Source: Marchantia polymorpha subsp. ruderalis (taxonomy: Eukaryota; Streptophyta; Marchantiopsida; Marchantiales; Marchantiaceae). From it: a stretch of 64,000 nt of DNA. The notes under the pieces were generated by a model. That model was not told where the DNA came from. It did no database searches and saw only the letters and a list, made by a program, of their open reading frames with translations. The stretch lies in the NCBI GenBank assembly GCA_037833965.1, contig AP031353.1, positions 7,442,501 through 7,506,500 of the forward strand. The letters run 5' to 3'. Shown here piece after piece: positions 45,871 to 59,526 of this stretch (the first letter of the stretch is position 1; each line of letters starts with the position of its first letter). Made by a program: the position numbers and the translations under genes.

Positions 45871-47604
45871 GATTAATTTAATTTGTGTGGGTTGATTATC
45901 ATTGTTGTACCTGATTCACAACGCACTCAAATGAGAATGCCAAATTCAGATGCCAACAAAAGCTACAGAATTCCAGCTCGAGTGCTGAAGTAAACAAGGA
46001 GGAACTAGTGATGAAGTCGCTATATCTCCCACTGGATTTATGATGTGCCTAGGTTACATCTGAAGAACACGGGTGGTAATCTAGCCTACAGAACCCTCAA
46101 TAGCAATCAAGTGAAAGTTGCCCTCAATCTGGAAATGCCAATATGAAAAGAGTGCTCCGTGTTCACTGATTAAGCTGTGTGGTCGAACCTCAAACGAGGT
46201 AGTTGTTACACCATTCGCGCAGGTCGAGCTGTGATATAAGCTCTTGTTGATGGTATGGTCATGGTTTGCCCTAAGTAGTAAGTTTGAGGTGCCCAAGTTA
46301 TGAAATTGTCAAATAGGAGCGAGAATTTGGCGAGGAAGAATTTGTTCATTGAAAGTTCTGATTTTGAAGAAACGAGGTGCACTATGCTCAGTATGTTGAA
46401 GATATTTGTTGTCTCCAGATGTTGCAGGAACAAATCTTGCGGGGCTTGGATACTGCTGTTAAGGTGAAATGCAGCAGACCTCAAATTGTTTATCACAATA
46501 TATTAAAAATCAACTTCATAGGAAAGATCCAATAACATCATCGTTATTTTTATATCTATGATATTAGAATTATCTATCTCAAGTGCTGTACAGTCAGCAT
46601 CTGGATGAGTGTAATCTAAATTTTTATTATTCGGAGAGATATATAAATGGTAGTTGAAATATGTATATTAAAAAAATCTTTTAACATTACAGAAATTACC
46701 GTTTATTGGACCAATAAACAGAAATTAAAGATTAGCAAATAATTTCAATGGAATGAATATGTAATACCTTATATAATAAAATTCCCATCTCAGAAGTCGG
46801 AAATGAGCCTATAAAACCAAAAAAATTGCATTAAATAGAAAATATTTTCCTAGAAAGTTCTGTAAATTACCTTTTAAGATACACGATTTTTAGTTAAGTA
46901 ATCAAATAAAAGATAGATAAATTTATACTCAATACTTACAAAGCTGCATTCACTACTTGTTTGTCGCACATACTTTTCTTATGCCACAAGAGATCGGCAT
47001 CATGTTGTTTAGCATGTCTCTTGTTTCTCAAGCACTGGACGCAATAGGAAACAGTAAAACGAATAAATACACGGGGGATCTCTGGGGATCGATCAACAGT
47101 ACACCGTAGTTCGACCTTGAGGATGCTGTCTGATTAAACTTGACCGCACGAGCAGCTCTAAACTCGACCTAATTCTTCCCTAATCTTCGCATGATCGAGG
47201 AATTACACGAAGAAGCGATGGTTTATTGGAAGAGGAACCAACTTAGAGGAGCGCGGGCTGGGGTTGAAGTCTCTTAAGCACATCAGTTTTTAAATAGGCA
47301 TAGGATTTAAGCGAGGTTCATGCCAATGCTGGCCACGGCTCCCAGGGAATGTAGACTTGAAAGGCAGAACGAGCGTCGAGGAATGTATGCCGTGAAGGAT
47401 GTGGAAATTTGTGCTTCGGCACACAGATTTCTCAATCGCCAAGGTGTTTGCCAGGAATTTGTCTGACGAATTGGATTAAGTGTGAGAAGAGGCGCTTCGT
47501 CATGGGTTCGGATGGGGCGCTGAGCGAGGGTGCCGAGGATCCTTCTGGTGCTGCAGGGCTGAGCCGCATACTGCTGTGAATGCTGCTTTTCCGTGCCTGT
47601 CAAA

Positions 47605-50187
47605 ATGCCCACTCAGCGCACCATCGGTTGTGCTGGCACCGTATTAGGCAACACAATGTTGACTTGGAGTGTTGCTGGAGCTCTTCCATCGGTGGAGTCG
47701 CTTCTTATGAGAATTGCCGTGGCTTTTCCATTCTCAAATGTGGCCTGGGACGCTACCGCTGGTTACAACAATTTGGAGAGCGCTTCTAGTCCTCTTAGAT
47801 CTGATCCGGGCACAAGCAGTAATTTTGGTCACACGAATAAAATTTCAGGCACCGTTAGCTCCTTTTCCACAAGTCCAGTCCTGAACACTTCGGTTGTCAA
47901 GGGAACGTCGAGCAAAACTTTAGGATATGGTCATTCTGTTGATGTGTTCGTGGACACAAGAGCTCACGGGAGACGGAGATCAACTTACTCGATGCCCTTT
48001 CACGAGTATGGAATGTCAGTGTCCAAGTATTCAACGACAGCGGTTGAAGTTAAAACGGAAGCTGTGACTGCCGGTAAGAGTTGGAAAGGCAAGGGATGGA
48101 ATCGGGCTCCTACGAGCGAGGTGCTTGCAGCAGTTATTGACACTGAGGGTTCAGAGCCCAGTGTCGCGACACAATTCAATAACATCCCAGATTTGGAAGA
48201 GAAACTCAAATTTTTGGAGACATGTGGACTTGGAGACAATCAGTTACTCCAAATGCGAAAGCGCCTTCCTTCCGCTGTCAAGAATACTTTTCTTAAGCTT
48301 TCGATGAAGAAACTAATTGAGGTCGCAACTTTCTTAGACGAAGAGGTGGGTGTACAGAAGAAGGATTTTGGCAATCTCCTGTTTGCCAACCCTTATATAG
48401 CAGGAAGCAGCGTTGAAGAATGTCTCCGGCCGAAGGTAATTATTACTGATTAATCAATTCCCTCGCTTTGCTATTTCATTATTACTGATCATTCTGCTAA
48501 TCATTACTGCATATTCTGAACACCATCTCTTGCTGCAAGCTCTGGGATGTTACGCACTGAATGAAGTCATATGGTTTTCAGGTCGAGTTTTTGCGACAGC
48601 GAGGAATTACGAAAGAGGAAATGGGTAAGATGGTCCTCCGGTCTCCACAAATTCTGACATACAGCTTGGAAGGGAAGTTGCTTGCAATTGAGCAGAAGCT
48701 TCTAGAAGCTGGCCTGAAGGTTTGCATCTTCCATTTGCCCGAGATCAGTGTTGGTAAAAGTGTGACCATATTTTTTCTTCAAGGTGATGTTTCATGTCCT
48801 GTTGCTTCTGGGATCTTCTGCGACATTTTCTGGTCCATTAAGCGGGATATGTATACATGTTCTAGACTACAAGCTCTAGATCTTATATTTTCCTCAGTCA
48901 AAGCTTCTGCTTTCAAATAACATACTGTATTAATTTCTTCTGCCCAGGATGAAGAGATCGGGAGGGTTTTTGTCAGGTATCCTGCCCTCATTGGTACGAG
49001 TATCAGTAAATTTGATAAAAACGTACAATCTCTGAAAGAAGCGGGTATATCCGATATTGCGCGAGCAATTTTCAAAATCCCCCAGGTTTTGGTCCTTCTC
49101 ATTGCCTACAGTTGGTTTGTCCATTTGCCTACTTCTGTTCGGAGTTCTTCCAGTCTTCTTCCGATTGTGTATTTTCCTACCTCTGGTGAATAATTGTTCT
49201 TCAAAGTTTTAGACTTTAATAAACCACAACCTCTTACAAACAGAAGGTTTGTGGTGCACATCAGTGGAGCTCGTGGTATCAGATGATTTTACCTCAGGCA
49301 TTCATTCCTTTCCTTCTACTTTAATTAAGCAATGTCGGAGGTCTAAGGAACACGATCAGCGTTTCCTAGTCTGCGTATGAACGAGTTTTTCTTTTTCTCA
49401 GTTCACGTCTTTCTTCATCCGTCACACACGTGTTAAGCAGGAGGTGGACCAAATTCCTCTCAAGGTTCTCTGTAACCGACAGCAGGATGTGGTAATGTCC
49501 GGAGAACTGATCCAGGTTTCGTCGTTTCTCTGTACAGATCATGAGCCTCAGCTTGGACAATAAATACAAAGGAATTTTGCAATTTTTGCAAGAGGAATTG
49601 CACTTGCAAAATGATCAGATTTCGAAAATAGTCAGCTCTCAGATCTCCATTCTGTCCTTCAGTGTAGAGACAAATATTCGGCCGAAAGTTGGGTTTTTTT
49701 CAGAGATGGGTCTCCAAAACGATGACATTGCCAGGTCAGTTCTCATCTTCCAACCCCTTTTGAGGTCTCACAGCTGCTAGAGCCTTCTGTTAATTTTTTC
49801 TCATGCATAGGAAAATGAACTAAATGCCGCTGTTATCAGTCTTGACTCGGGTGGAACTAACCGGTTAGTTGGAATCTTCGTTTGGACAGGTTAGTCGTCA
49901 AGTACCCAAACATATTCTGCCATAGCTTGGAGAAATCCATAAAACCGAAGGTGCAGTATCTTGTGAAAGAAATGAATCTGCAAGTAATGGAGCTTATCTC
50001 TTTCCCCCATTACTTAAGCTACAGCTTACCGGACCGCATCAGACCTCGCCATGAATATGTGAGCAAGTATGGATTCAACTTTAGACTCAGTTCCCTTCTA
50101 TCTTGTTGTGAAAATGTGTTTCACAAAAGATACCCCAAACCTCCTCTATCCATCCTAAGCGGTGAGAGTTTAGGTAATCTTTCCTGA
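47605..50187 (+). CDS. mTERF domain protein, organelle-targeted, 5 exons
   Basis: CDS join(47605..48435,48582..48719,48948..49085,49538..49734,49890..50187), 533 aa. All introns are GT-AG; the first three are phase 0 and the last is phase 2. The ATG at 47605 is the first in this frame. Residues 1 to about 200 are Ser/Thr/Ala-rich and low in acidic residues at the start, fitting an organelle presequence and linker. The mTERF array begins near LEEKLKFLETCGL. It has repeats such as RPKVEFLRQRGITKEEMGKM-LRSPQIL, DEEIGRVFVRYPALI, NDQISKIVSSQISIL, RPKVGFFSEMGLQNDDIARL-VKYPNIF and LISFPHYLSYSLPDRIRPRH. Plant mTERFs bind nucleic acid in plastids or mitochondria and act in transcription, splicing or ribosome assembly. 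Which paralogue this is cannot be decided here. Joins were chosen because repeats continue across them. Confidence 0.9.
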
Positions 50188-51301
50188 TGTACCCAGGATA
50201 AGTGCCACAATTTTGGTGTATCAGTAAAAGTTCAATGAATTGTCAATTTGGTCATGTCACAATACAGTGGGTTTTATATCTTGCGATTGCGACAATTAGC
50301 TTCTGAAGTTGGAAGGCGTTTTGTTCCAGAATCTGTCACAGGGTGGATAACTCGTAGGGGAAGAATATGAAATCGTTTTTTGCGTGTAGTGAAAGCTATT
50401 GACTCTTGACATTGATGAAACATATTGCCGAGGTTGATTTGTGGACATGTATGCGATGCGTACATATTCCGTGCTTAACAAACTGACAGGGAGTTGTGGC
50501 ACCCTTGGCCTTGATTGACATTATTGGCGTTGGAAATTTCGAGAGATGGCACTCAAAAACAACACACGTAATGCGTGCACATTTCGTGCTTGTGAAGAAT
50601 TCAGCAAAGAGATATGACTCATCGTATAAGTAATATTTTTGACGGTTTCGCTGTTATATTGTTGGTGACATAGACTCACCAAAAATGAAACAATTAATAA
50701 ACTGCTGTCTTATGTTCATATTTCTCGCATCAGAAAGGAAATTTGATCATATTTCTAGCATCTGAAAGGAAATTTGAGTGCAGTCCTGGTATTGACGCAT
50801 CATTTCTTCAATGACATCGGAAGTGTGTCTAAAGATGGAGCAGATCGGAAATAGATGTAGAGTTAGTGCGTTTCGTGCCTAACATAAATCTGACAGAGAT
50901 TCGAGTGCAGTCGTAACTTTCGATCGTTTGGTAATCCAGTAACATGGGAGATATAAGAACATTCCCAAATAAATCTCCAAGAAATTCCAAATAAAAAATA
51001 GCGGGCCTTTGAATTGAAATGCTATCTGGAGCACAGGAATGAATGACCTGGTCGCAACCTAAAGTACCTATGCTAATCAACAAAATATTGCTGTTTCTCG
51101 ACCGTAGCAGACGATCACAAAATGGGACAGTAGCGTCCTTCCAAGCCAAAATACAATTTATGCACAAAATCGATCGCTATACGTATCTGCGTATGCAATT
51201 TTACACTAGTCTCCAATAGCGTACGCGAACGAAAGACGGTAACAATTGTCTGACTACCTGCGCAGAAGAATAACTACATGTGATGATTCTCTTCTCAAAC
51301 T
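50188..51301. other. Intergenic, between converging mTERF and tetraspanin genes
   Basis: Holds the 3' ends of both genes. Apart from a short tandem repeat (50717-50778) nothing is recognised. Confidence 0.5.
50717..50778. repeat. 31-bp tandem repeat, 2 copies
   Basis: CATATTTCTCGCATCAGAAA and its continuation GGAAATTTGAT are repeated at 50748 with three changes. Confidence 0.85.
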
Positions 51302-52437
51302 CTATGGTCCATAACCTTGCTTCGTGTAAGAACCGCCCCTGCGAGCATTTCTGAATGCACAGCAACCAATAGTGTACACGATGATCATGATGACCAAAGT
51401 GACAATTAACACTGTCGCCACTTTGCGCCAGTCCTTTTTAACATTCTGTAGAACTCCAGCCTTGCACGAATCACATTCGAAGCAAAGAATCTTTGGATCG
51501 TCACTCCACTTAGTACAGTCGGTATTGTTCGAGGTTATTGGAGTCGGCGCGGTCCATGCCGTTGCATTGACGAATTGGAAGTTACACTCCACGGGCGGCT
51601 TGCAACAGCCAGACTGCACAGAAAAATAACCACAACATCAGATTGCGAAGGAGGCCGTACGTATCCCTTATCACAAAGGAGGTGGTTGTTCCTTCAGCAC
51701 GACTCGGTCGATGACTAAATGACATTCTGTAGCTGCAGAGTGGCTGAGCAGATGATCCGAATGACGGACCTCACGTTCAGGCGTTCAAAGCTCAAGTCCA
51801 AAACAACAGGGTATTCTGGAACACAGGTAGTCAATGAGTGCAATCGGGGCTGGTCTGCAAGCTAAGGCGAAGTACTGATAGGAAAGTATAGCCTCTCGAG
51901 GTGATGCTGCAAAGGAATGAAAGGATTGAAATTTACCTCTAGTGGGGTAAGATTGGCGGCGTTGAAGGCAGCTTCTGTAGGATAGTCGTTGTTCATATCG
52001 TTGCAGACCTTGGCATCGGCCAAGCAGCTCTGGATCTTGTCCCAGTTGCTCTGCTTCTCCACGCGCTTCTGCAGCCAGTTTGAATAGTCCCCGAGTCTGT
52101 ACTCCTTGAATCCTTTATTGGATAGCGCTTCCCCTGCACCTTTGTTGGTGACTACGAAAGCGAAGATGGTGAAAATGACGAGCAGCAGAATGAGGATGAA
52201 CGTCACCGCGAGATAGATCCATAAGAAGCACACATTTTTCGAGCACGCGCCAACGAACCCGAATATCGAAACCACGAGCACGAAGATCCCGAGAATGATA
52301 ATCGGCCACTGCAAAAATTTGATGCAGGTGGTATTTTCATGCTTCGTGGCCAACCAAATGCCGGCTCCGATAATTACAGCCGAGCCCAGAAGAGTAATAG
52401 TATTCCATATCACAATAAGCGTATTACTGAACTTCAT
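51302..52437 (-). CDS. Plant tetraspanin, 2 exons
   Basis: CDS complement(join(51302..51613,51937..52437)), 270 aa, the usual plant tetraspanin length. The intron (51614-51936) is GT-AG, phase 0, and joins ...LTPLE to SGCCKPP. I chose the ATG at 52435-52437 (MKFSNTLIVIW), which matches the family start; the open frame upstream of it begins only with GTG. Four membrane segments are visible: TM1 (TITLLGSAVIIGAGIWLA), TM2 (WPIIILGIFVLVVSIFGFVG), TM3 (FILILLLVIFTIFAFVV) and TM4 (VLIVTLVIMIIVYTIGCCAF). The large extracellular loop carries the plant motif GCCKPPxEC with N-glycosylation sites (NAT and NNT) and further cysteines (CFECDSCKAGV). Tetraspanins organise plasma-membrane microdomains and vesicles. 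The specific partner or paralogue is unknown. Confidence 0.93.
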
Positions 52438-55400
52438 CTCGACGAGCCTGGCGGAATCGCTGTCCTCCGACACCCAACAAAAATCAACTGATACCCTCCT
52501 CCTGTCAAAAAACAGCCAATCAAAATCTGCTGTTCACCCCAAAGTTGATTACACGGGCGTCTTTTTTATCGAATTTCTGGCCTGCTCGCCTTGAGAGTGG
52601 CAATCTCCCGATGTTTTCCAACGGATCCTACAAATCTACGACGAGCGAATTGGCGAACTGGCGGGGCGCCGACCTCGACAACTTGTGTGCGTCTGCACGG
52701 CTCTGCCGATTTTGCAGCTGCTGCTAGTGCCGATGAACGAGCGAGCTGTTCGAAATCACGACCCCCGACGAATCCCTCGCGCGGAGCACTAATAAGGGGG
52801 CGCTGCGCGAGCCGGCCGGGAGCGTCGGATGGGCGTGATTTGAAATCGACGGCTCGGATCGAGATGGCCCGAGACCACGACGACACTGGACACAAGTCAA
52901 ACGGGCCTACCGTGTACCGGGAGTTTCGCAACACTCTCGCCCCTGCCCCTGTTCACTGACCTGTTGTGACCGAGTCAAGCGTTTGAATCCACGGATTGCC
53001 TCGCTGCCTTCTCGCTGAAGCTCCTGCTCCTGGATGGCGGAAGACTTGCTCGGCCGGTGGGTCGGGGACGGTCCCGCACGAGAGCTGGTACCCAAACTGT
53101 GCCGCCACAGTTGTTCCTGCACTCCCTCCTTCCCGACTCTCCCGGCGCCGGTTTGGCTTGCTTGCGACTGCGTCCTTCCTTCCTTCCTTCCCGACGAGCT
53201 GACTGGGCAACGGTCCTGTCCATCCACGGCACTCCGCCTTCTTTTCTGCCGCCGGGCTCCGGCATTCGAACGACGGTGTTGCGTTCACGACGCGCCTTTC
53301 AATCCCTTTTACTGGTTTGAACATTCCTTTTCCGGCGCTTCCGCCGACGAACCTTGCTCGCGATCTGTGGCTGCGATGCGTGTTCTCGAGTTCACGGGTT
53401 CGGAGTTCGTTTTGTGGATTCGATTGACAGCAGCTGTACTGGTGGATTCGGTAATTTTCACTGGAGGTGTTTCTGTGGAAGAGCCATCGCATGTTTCGTC
53501 ACGGGAGCTTGATGCAAATGTCATGATTTGTGTGTGGTTTTGTCAAGATGTTTATGGACTTGATGACAAACCAGATTGAGTACCCTTCTGTCGGGGATTT
53601 GGTAAAACTACTGCTGGTAGATTGTGGGTTCATGGCCCGCCCGGCCCTCCCCGGTTCTCCCTTCATCATTATGGATGCACTCGATCCCAATGTTGCGGTG
53701 AAGGTCATCCGACTTCGAAAGCCAACTCATTTACTGGGTTCATCTGCGGATGCGGATTCACACTTTCAATCTTGTGTGCCTGTGGGCGAAGTGATTTCCC
53801 AGTCGACGACTGAGCTGGCTAGATTTTCGTGTACAGGATGTGCTCATCCTAGGCGCGTTTCTCATGAGACTTTGTCGCAGGAGTTCCACTTCTTTCTCTT
53901 TCTTGTTTTCTTGACTCTCAGTATTACTAATTTATCTTCTTTGAAAGTTTTTCCATTTTCGGTATATCGTCTGGTAAATGTTGGACTCTTCGCCTGCCTG
54001 GGGATGTGCCCGCGTCGTTTTCCAGAGTACGCTGTTTCCTGCAGTACAGTGCTTCGGCGCTACGCGAGCGAGAGCCATAATATGCAAGGTCCGTAGATCT
54101 CATCGCAAAGGCGACAGTTTTCTCTCGACTCTTAATCTTTGTACGGCACTCGAATATATTCCGAGACTTGAAGCCGCAAGTGAACTCGGAGCGGCCCAAA
54201 TTCATGGTCTGAAAAGCATGTCGGGCTCCTTGAAGATGACGAAATGCGAATGAGGTGATCATATCCATGATGATGATGATGATGGTGAGACACCTTCACA
54301 ATACGGTCAACGGACAACCATCAAGTTAATCTTTATTCCAAGAAACAAAAGAGGAAGGGTAGCGAATTCGGGCGATCCCTTCTTGGCCCCGCGTGCGCGA
54401 GGAACGTCCACGACCGGACGACCGGACTCGTGTAACTTTCCAATTCTTTGTTCTCAAGGCACCCCCGAGTCCCGACGTGAGCCGGACAAAGTCTAGGGAG
54501 AAAAAGATCCCTAGTGTCTGCAGGATCCTGAATTTGGCATGTGGTGTTGGTGGTGGTCACTGCCCTTTCCGAGCTGAGCTGTTGAATTCCATCTTCTGGA
54601 CTAGGCCTCGGGTGCAACTACAGTAGTCGTCACTTGGACTACGGAAGCCCTGGAACTCGAGTTAACTTCTGCCTCTATGCAGCAGCCCAAACTGACTAGA
54701 TCAGACTGCAATGCGCGTTGCCGAGACTAAATGTGCGACCCATGTACACCTCCCTAATGATTTATGATATATTCTACGGAGTCCGGACTGCCTGCAGTTG
54801 CTGCAACACTTTTTTTCTTTCCATGTGCATCTTGTTCTTGCATTCTCAAGCTGCAAAAGGTTCTCTGTTTGCTGCCGGTCCTCCTGTTCTATTCGGGCGG
54901 AACGAGGCTCTTGGCGTGTCATTGGTGCGGCAGCTACATGGTCAGCGGAGTATTCTTCTGACAAGCGCTATGTATACTAGATTCTATAATTGCGCACCGT
55001 GCCGGCGTGACCTTCATGACCTCAGATCAGACGTGGTTTCTTATCCTAACTGACTTCGCTATCAAGTTATTCCCCAAAGTGGGTCTGGCGGGGGTCCCAC
55101 TCCAACCGATACGAAGTCGTCCGTCTACCGGTCTATCTTGTTTTCGCTACTGTCAGTGTGTGATCACCCGGAGTGGAGATATCTTACAGTATCGTAGTTT
55201 TACCTTCGGACGAAGAAGAGCATATACAATAATCTAGTCTGAGAAGCTCGAGTCTTTATCCAGCAATTTATAAACGTCCGTTGAGATGGTTCATTCACAC
55301 TTAATTATGCGACATAGTCAAAATGTGGAGCTTTTACATATCATTAAAAAATTGGTCGTTCAATAATTGGTTTGCCATGAGAAAAGTGAAATCACGCCGA

Positions 55401-58400
55401 ATACACTTATGTCAACAACGTCGAACTACACATGCAGCCTCCCTTTCTGTTTACACCCCAAATACTCATATATTTTAATTTATTAGCTGAATATCTAAAA
55501 TGATCTCGAAGAACTAATCAAGAACAAAAACTGGCATTCATGGAGACTGTAAAATATCGTAAGCACTTAAAGCCAGCCGCCTTTTGTAAAGTTCAAGTAA
55601 CAAAACTGGCATGGACTCAAACTTACCTTAAGTTCGAAGCATGAAAAGTCGGGCAGACTTGGCCGGTCTTTAGACTGGGAAGAAAGCAAGACTTCCACGG
55701 ACGCGAAACGTGATGGACTGAGGAAGATGGAGGCCGAGCCGGTGGATGTGAGGACGGAAGCGAAGACAATGTCGAAGCGTGGCTCTTGTCTCCGTGGAAA
55801 CAACAAAGAAGAGTGCGCTGCTGTTGACTGCCGAGGGCACGCACGTTGAGAAAATGAAATGAAATGAATGATAGACCGAAGCTGACAATCAAAAGTGGGA
55901 TAGAGGAGTCAAATTGGCTACCGAGCGCGAAAACCGAGACGAATAGACTACAAAAAGAAAAGAAGACTTGAAAGCTATCTGACTGTGCGGATACCAGGAG
56001 CACATCAGAATCAGATTCTTAGCCCCTACAGATCAATAATGTTTATTTATATAACACCGAAAGACTGGTCCCGTAAGTTACAAGGATATTGGAGGTTTTG
56101 ATACAAACCCTACAAAAAGTACCGGAGAAGGCCTATTCCTGAAGAATTTTTGTAGGAACTCAGTCATAATGATTGCATGCATTGGTCGGGACTACACCAA
56201 ATTATACCGGTAAAAGATGAAGACAGAAAACTTATAGATTTGTTTAAGACTCTTGGGGAAGATATGAGTTTCCGAGAAAAGGTCATATGAGAGCTCATTT
56301 GGTGCCAGTTAAAACACCTTGTATCCTTCCAAGGCTCTTATAAAATATCAGTAAATATTGTTATGTAGTTCCCTAATACGTACATACAAGCCAGTTGTGT
56401 GCGTTTGTTGCGATTGGCGATAACAACCACGATAAATATAAGACTTCGCAACCTGAGGAGGAGTAGTGACGAGGATAGTGAAGGGAATGTGCTTAACACA
56501 AATCGAAACACCCAAAAGTACTTAACTGGGAGGAAAACAAATAAGAACCAAAGACTGACTTGAAAAAGAAAGCTGGGAATAACAATAACAAGTAGCTTCA
56601 AGATACAAAATCTTCTTACGTGCTTCTTTGAAAACAAAGCACCAGTCAAGGTCAGGGACATGTATTTCTTTCCGTAAACCTTGCCTTTACCTTCGAAGAA
56701 GAACAGTACGTTTATTCAGTAAGTATAGAGATGTGAGGAGGATTCTAATGAAAAAATATCTGGCTCAAGAGACTTGCTGCTTAATGGAGCGTGTGTCAAG
56801 AGTACGGTGTTGTTTTCATTCACTATTACACAGTTCGAAAGAATGGAGAATCACCATTCTTCCGTATGATGAAATTTCCACCCATAGCTTAATGATTAGT
56901 GCGTAGGTGAGTATTCAAGCCTTCTCACAGAAGAAGTTCGTGGGCCACGAGACATCACTGCTTTCTGAAAAGGTGCCTTATTGGTGGAAACTCAATACTT
57001 CCGCCAGTCCCTGGAGATCCCAGAGTTGCTCAAGGCTATTGTCTCAATTTTAGTAAGTGTTTGGTCTTGTGAAAGACAGAAGTGGAGTGCCGCTGTTTAT
57101 CCAAGATGAATTTCATGTTTTTATCATGACCCGGTATCCGAGCACTGCGCTTTTCAAGGATATAGAAGGCTTTTATATATGGATTACGATAAGGTGGCAA
57201 AATATATCATGAATCACATAAATATAGGAGGCGTATCATACAGCGAAACTCGTGGTTTAGGTATATACATTCCCATCGATATTAGTCGTTACAGAAGTTC
57301 GAGCAATATATGGCAGATCCCATTTTGTGCCCTTGTTCCATAAATTTGGTCAGGGAGTGTTAGACTGGACAGCCTCTGGACTCTTCACCCTCGTGCGACT
57401 TTCCCTTGCTCTTGGTACTTTCAAGTCTCACGTTACACACTTCCCCAGCATTCTGCAAGTCTTAGCATCATCAGGGTCCCGGCGCATGGCGTCTTCTCTC
57501 CTCCCCCACTATCCACGCCTCTCGAGGAATATGATCGGAGTCTGATCACAGAGATTCTGAATGTTCGGGAAATGTGCGTATATGATCTGATTGTTTTGGC
57601 ATGCAGAATTCATTCGGATAGGCGCAATCGCAATCGTTAACTTCACGTGGAGCTCGACGAGGGTGCTAAACTCCGGATCGTTGAAGCATGATGAACCACA
57701 TCTGGAAATCTGTTTTAATACAGAACGAGCTCCGAAATATCTACAAACATTAATTCGATACACACTTTCCGAAAGAATGAATCTAATTTCTCCTCATTCC
57801 AAATCTGGACCTAGAGGCAAATCCCAACACTGTAGTTTCCAACCTTGCAGGGCGCCGCACTGGCTCCGTGAGAGGTCGGCACAGAGCCGAGCGTTCATTG
57901 TGGGCAGAGCTGGAACCAGTCCACCAGTCTCGTAGTTTGTTTCCCTCCGCTGAACCCGGTACAATCTGCAAATCCGAGTGCGCATCATGTGCGTCATTTA
58001 CTAGTATTACTCGTGAAAGTTCCCTTTAGGTGACAAGCTCCAGCACATGCCTCGTCAGTGCAGAGTCATACATCTCAGTCAGGACTTCAGCAGTCGATAC
58101 GATCCCTGTCTAACTCGATCGTCATTCGTCTTTATCCTACATTTGTGATTTACTATTTACTGGAGCGAGACGGATAAATTTGTACTATGACTCCAAACCC
58201 ATGAAGGTTCTGCGACAATGGAAGACTGTTGGGAACTTCCCTCACAGCGAGCATGGTGTCTGGGAGGTTAGAACCTCGACCTAGAGCTTCAAGAGTACAA
58301 GCGTGACCAACCGAATAGACAAGTACTGCTGTTGCACGATGGGTTCATTGATTTCATAGATGCAGATCCGTATGCGGCTAGAGGGATGAGGTCATGAGAG

Positions 58401-59526
58401 TAAGAATTGCAATGCACACCCTGCCCACTTGAACTCCGTAACGGTCTGAGATTTCGAAGAGCACCACCGCCTCCTCTGGGCTCGGACAATTTCACCGAAT
58501 ACGGTGAGATATCTTCCACTTGCCGAACAATGCGAACACTGAATGCTTGTGATACGACAAAATAAATATCTTTATTATTCACTAGCATGGTAGAAAGTTC
58601 TCCACAATAGAGTCGACGCCCATCCGTTTGTCAAGAAGGGCCACCAAACAAATTCTACCTATAGAACACCCGTCTAACACCAAACCTCTCACTTGTCCAC
58701 GGGAAATGGGGACCTCTTGTCCGGTAGGAACGATGTGCATGGTGCAACTGTGATCACAAGTTTCCTTATACTTTAACATAGTGTTGGCCGTGAGCTTAAC
58801 AGTGGCTCATAAACATTAACAATGCACGGAGGACGAGCCTAATTGAGTGCATTGATGCTATACAACAAATATAAGATTATGAAGCTTCAGAAAGGACACG
58901 ATCTCCTGGATGTCCACACTGATGGCCAGAAGTTGACCAGTACTTCGAAGGCCTGGCATTATTGAAACCAAAACGCCCCTTACATGAAAACTTTTTTAAG
59001 TAGATTGATCAGCTCGTCAATTCAGATGGACAAGATCCAACGGAACTTCGCGAGCAACCATCTTCAATCTTTCTAGAACCACACAAGTGAATTAGTACGT
59101 CCGGGACACACCAAGAACAACCAAATTGTGCTATTACTCTGCAGAGGAGGCCGGTTATCCTCCGAGGAGGAGTTTCGTCGATCACCCACGGTTGCCAATA
59201 TTGACCCAAATAAGGGTTCCTACATAAACAACCCTGTTCATGATTCCTCATTCAACGACGGGTAACACATCATTATCTCCCACTTGCCTTCACTTATGAA
59301 CTTGGCCTTTACCTTCCTTGATTTGAAGTAAAATGATTAGGCTGGAGCATCATGTGAAGACCTCGATGTTAGTGAATGATGCCTTTTACAAAAAAAATTA
59401 AAATAGGAGCACAACGAACACAATCATCACCGAAACATTCTCCATTGCAAAAGAAACAACGAACAAGACGCTCGCAATTATGAAAATTGCTGTAAGTAGG
59501 AGGGAAGATAGAAAAACCTTGTGAAG
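52438..59526. other. Tetraspanin upstream region and long gene-free stretch
   Basis: 52438 to about 53400 is GC-rich and probably includes the tetraspanin leader and promoter. Open frames on both strands there, and the plus frame around 53530-54096, carry no recognisable domain. An (ATG)n microsatellite sits at 54267-54284. From 55250 to 59500 I see no gene. Confidence 0.45.
54267..54284. repeat. (ATG)n microsatellite
   Basis: Six consecutive ATG units in noncoding DNA. Confidence 0.9.

Larger units (their letters stand above)
42361..47604. other. AT-rich intergenic DNA
   Basis: No gene seen from 42360 to about 46950 apart from two SINE-like repeats listed separately. From about 46950 to 47604 the composition rises and probably includes the mTERF leader. 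Confidence 0.5.

Noticed and set aside
52438-52473. Longer N terminus for the tetraspanin (12 extra residues)
   Set aside because: The upstream extension begins with GTG, not ATG. The ATG at 52437 matches the usual family start and length.
53034-54096. Plus-strand frames upstream of the tetraspanin gene (for example 53530-54096)
   Set aside because: No recognisable domain, no consistent splice series, and the region is GC-rich leader-like DNA on both strands.
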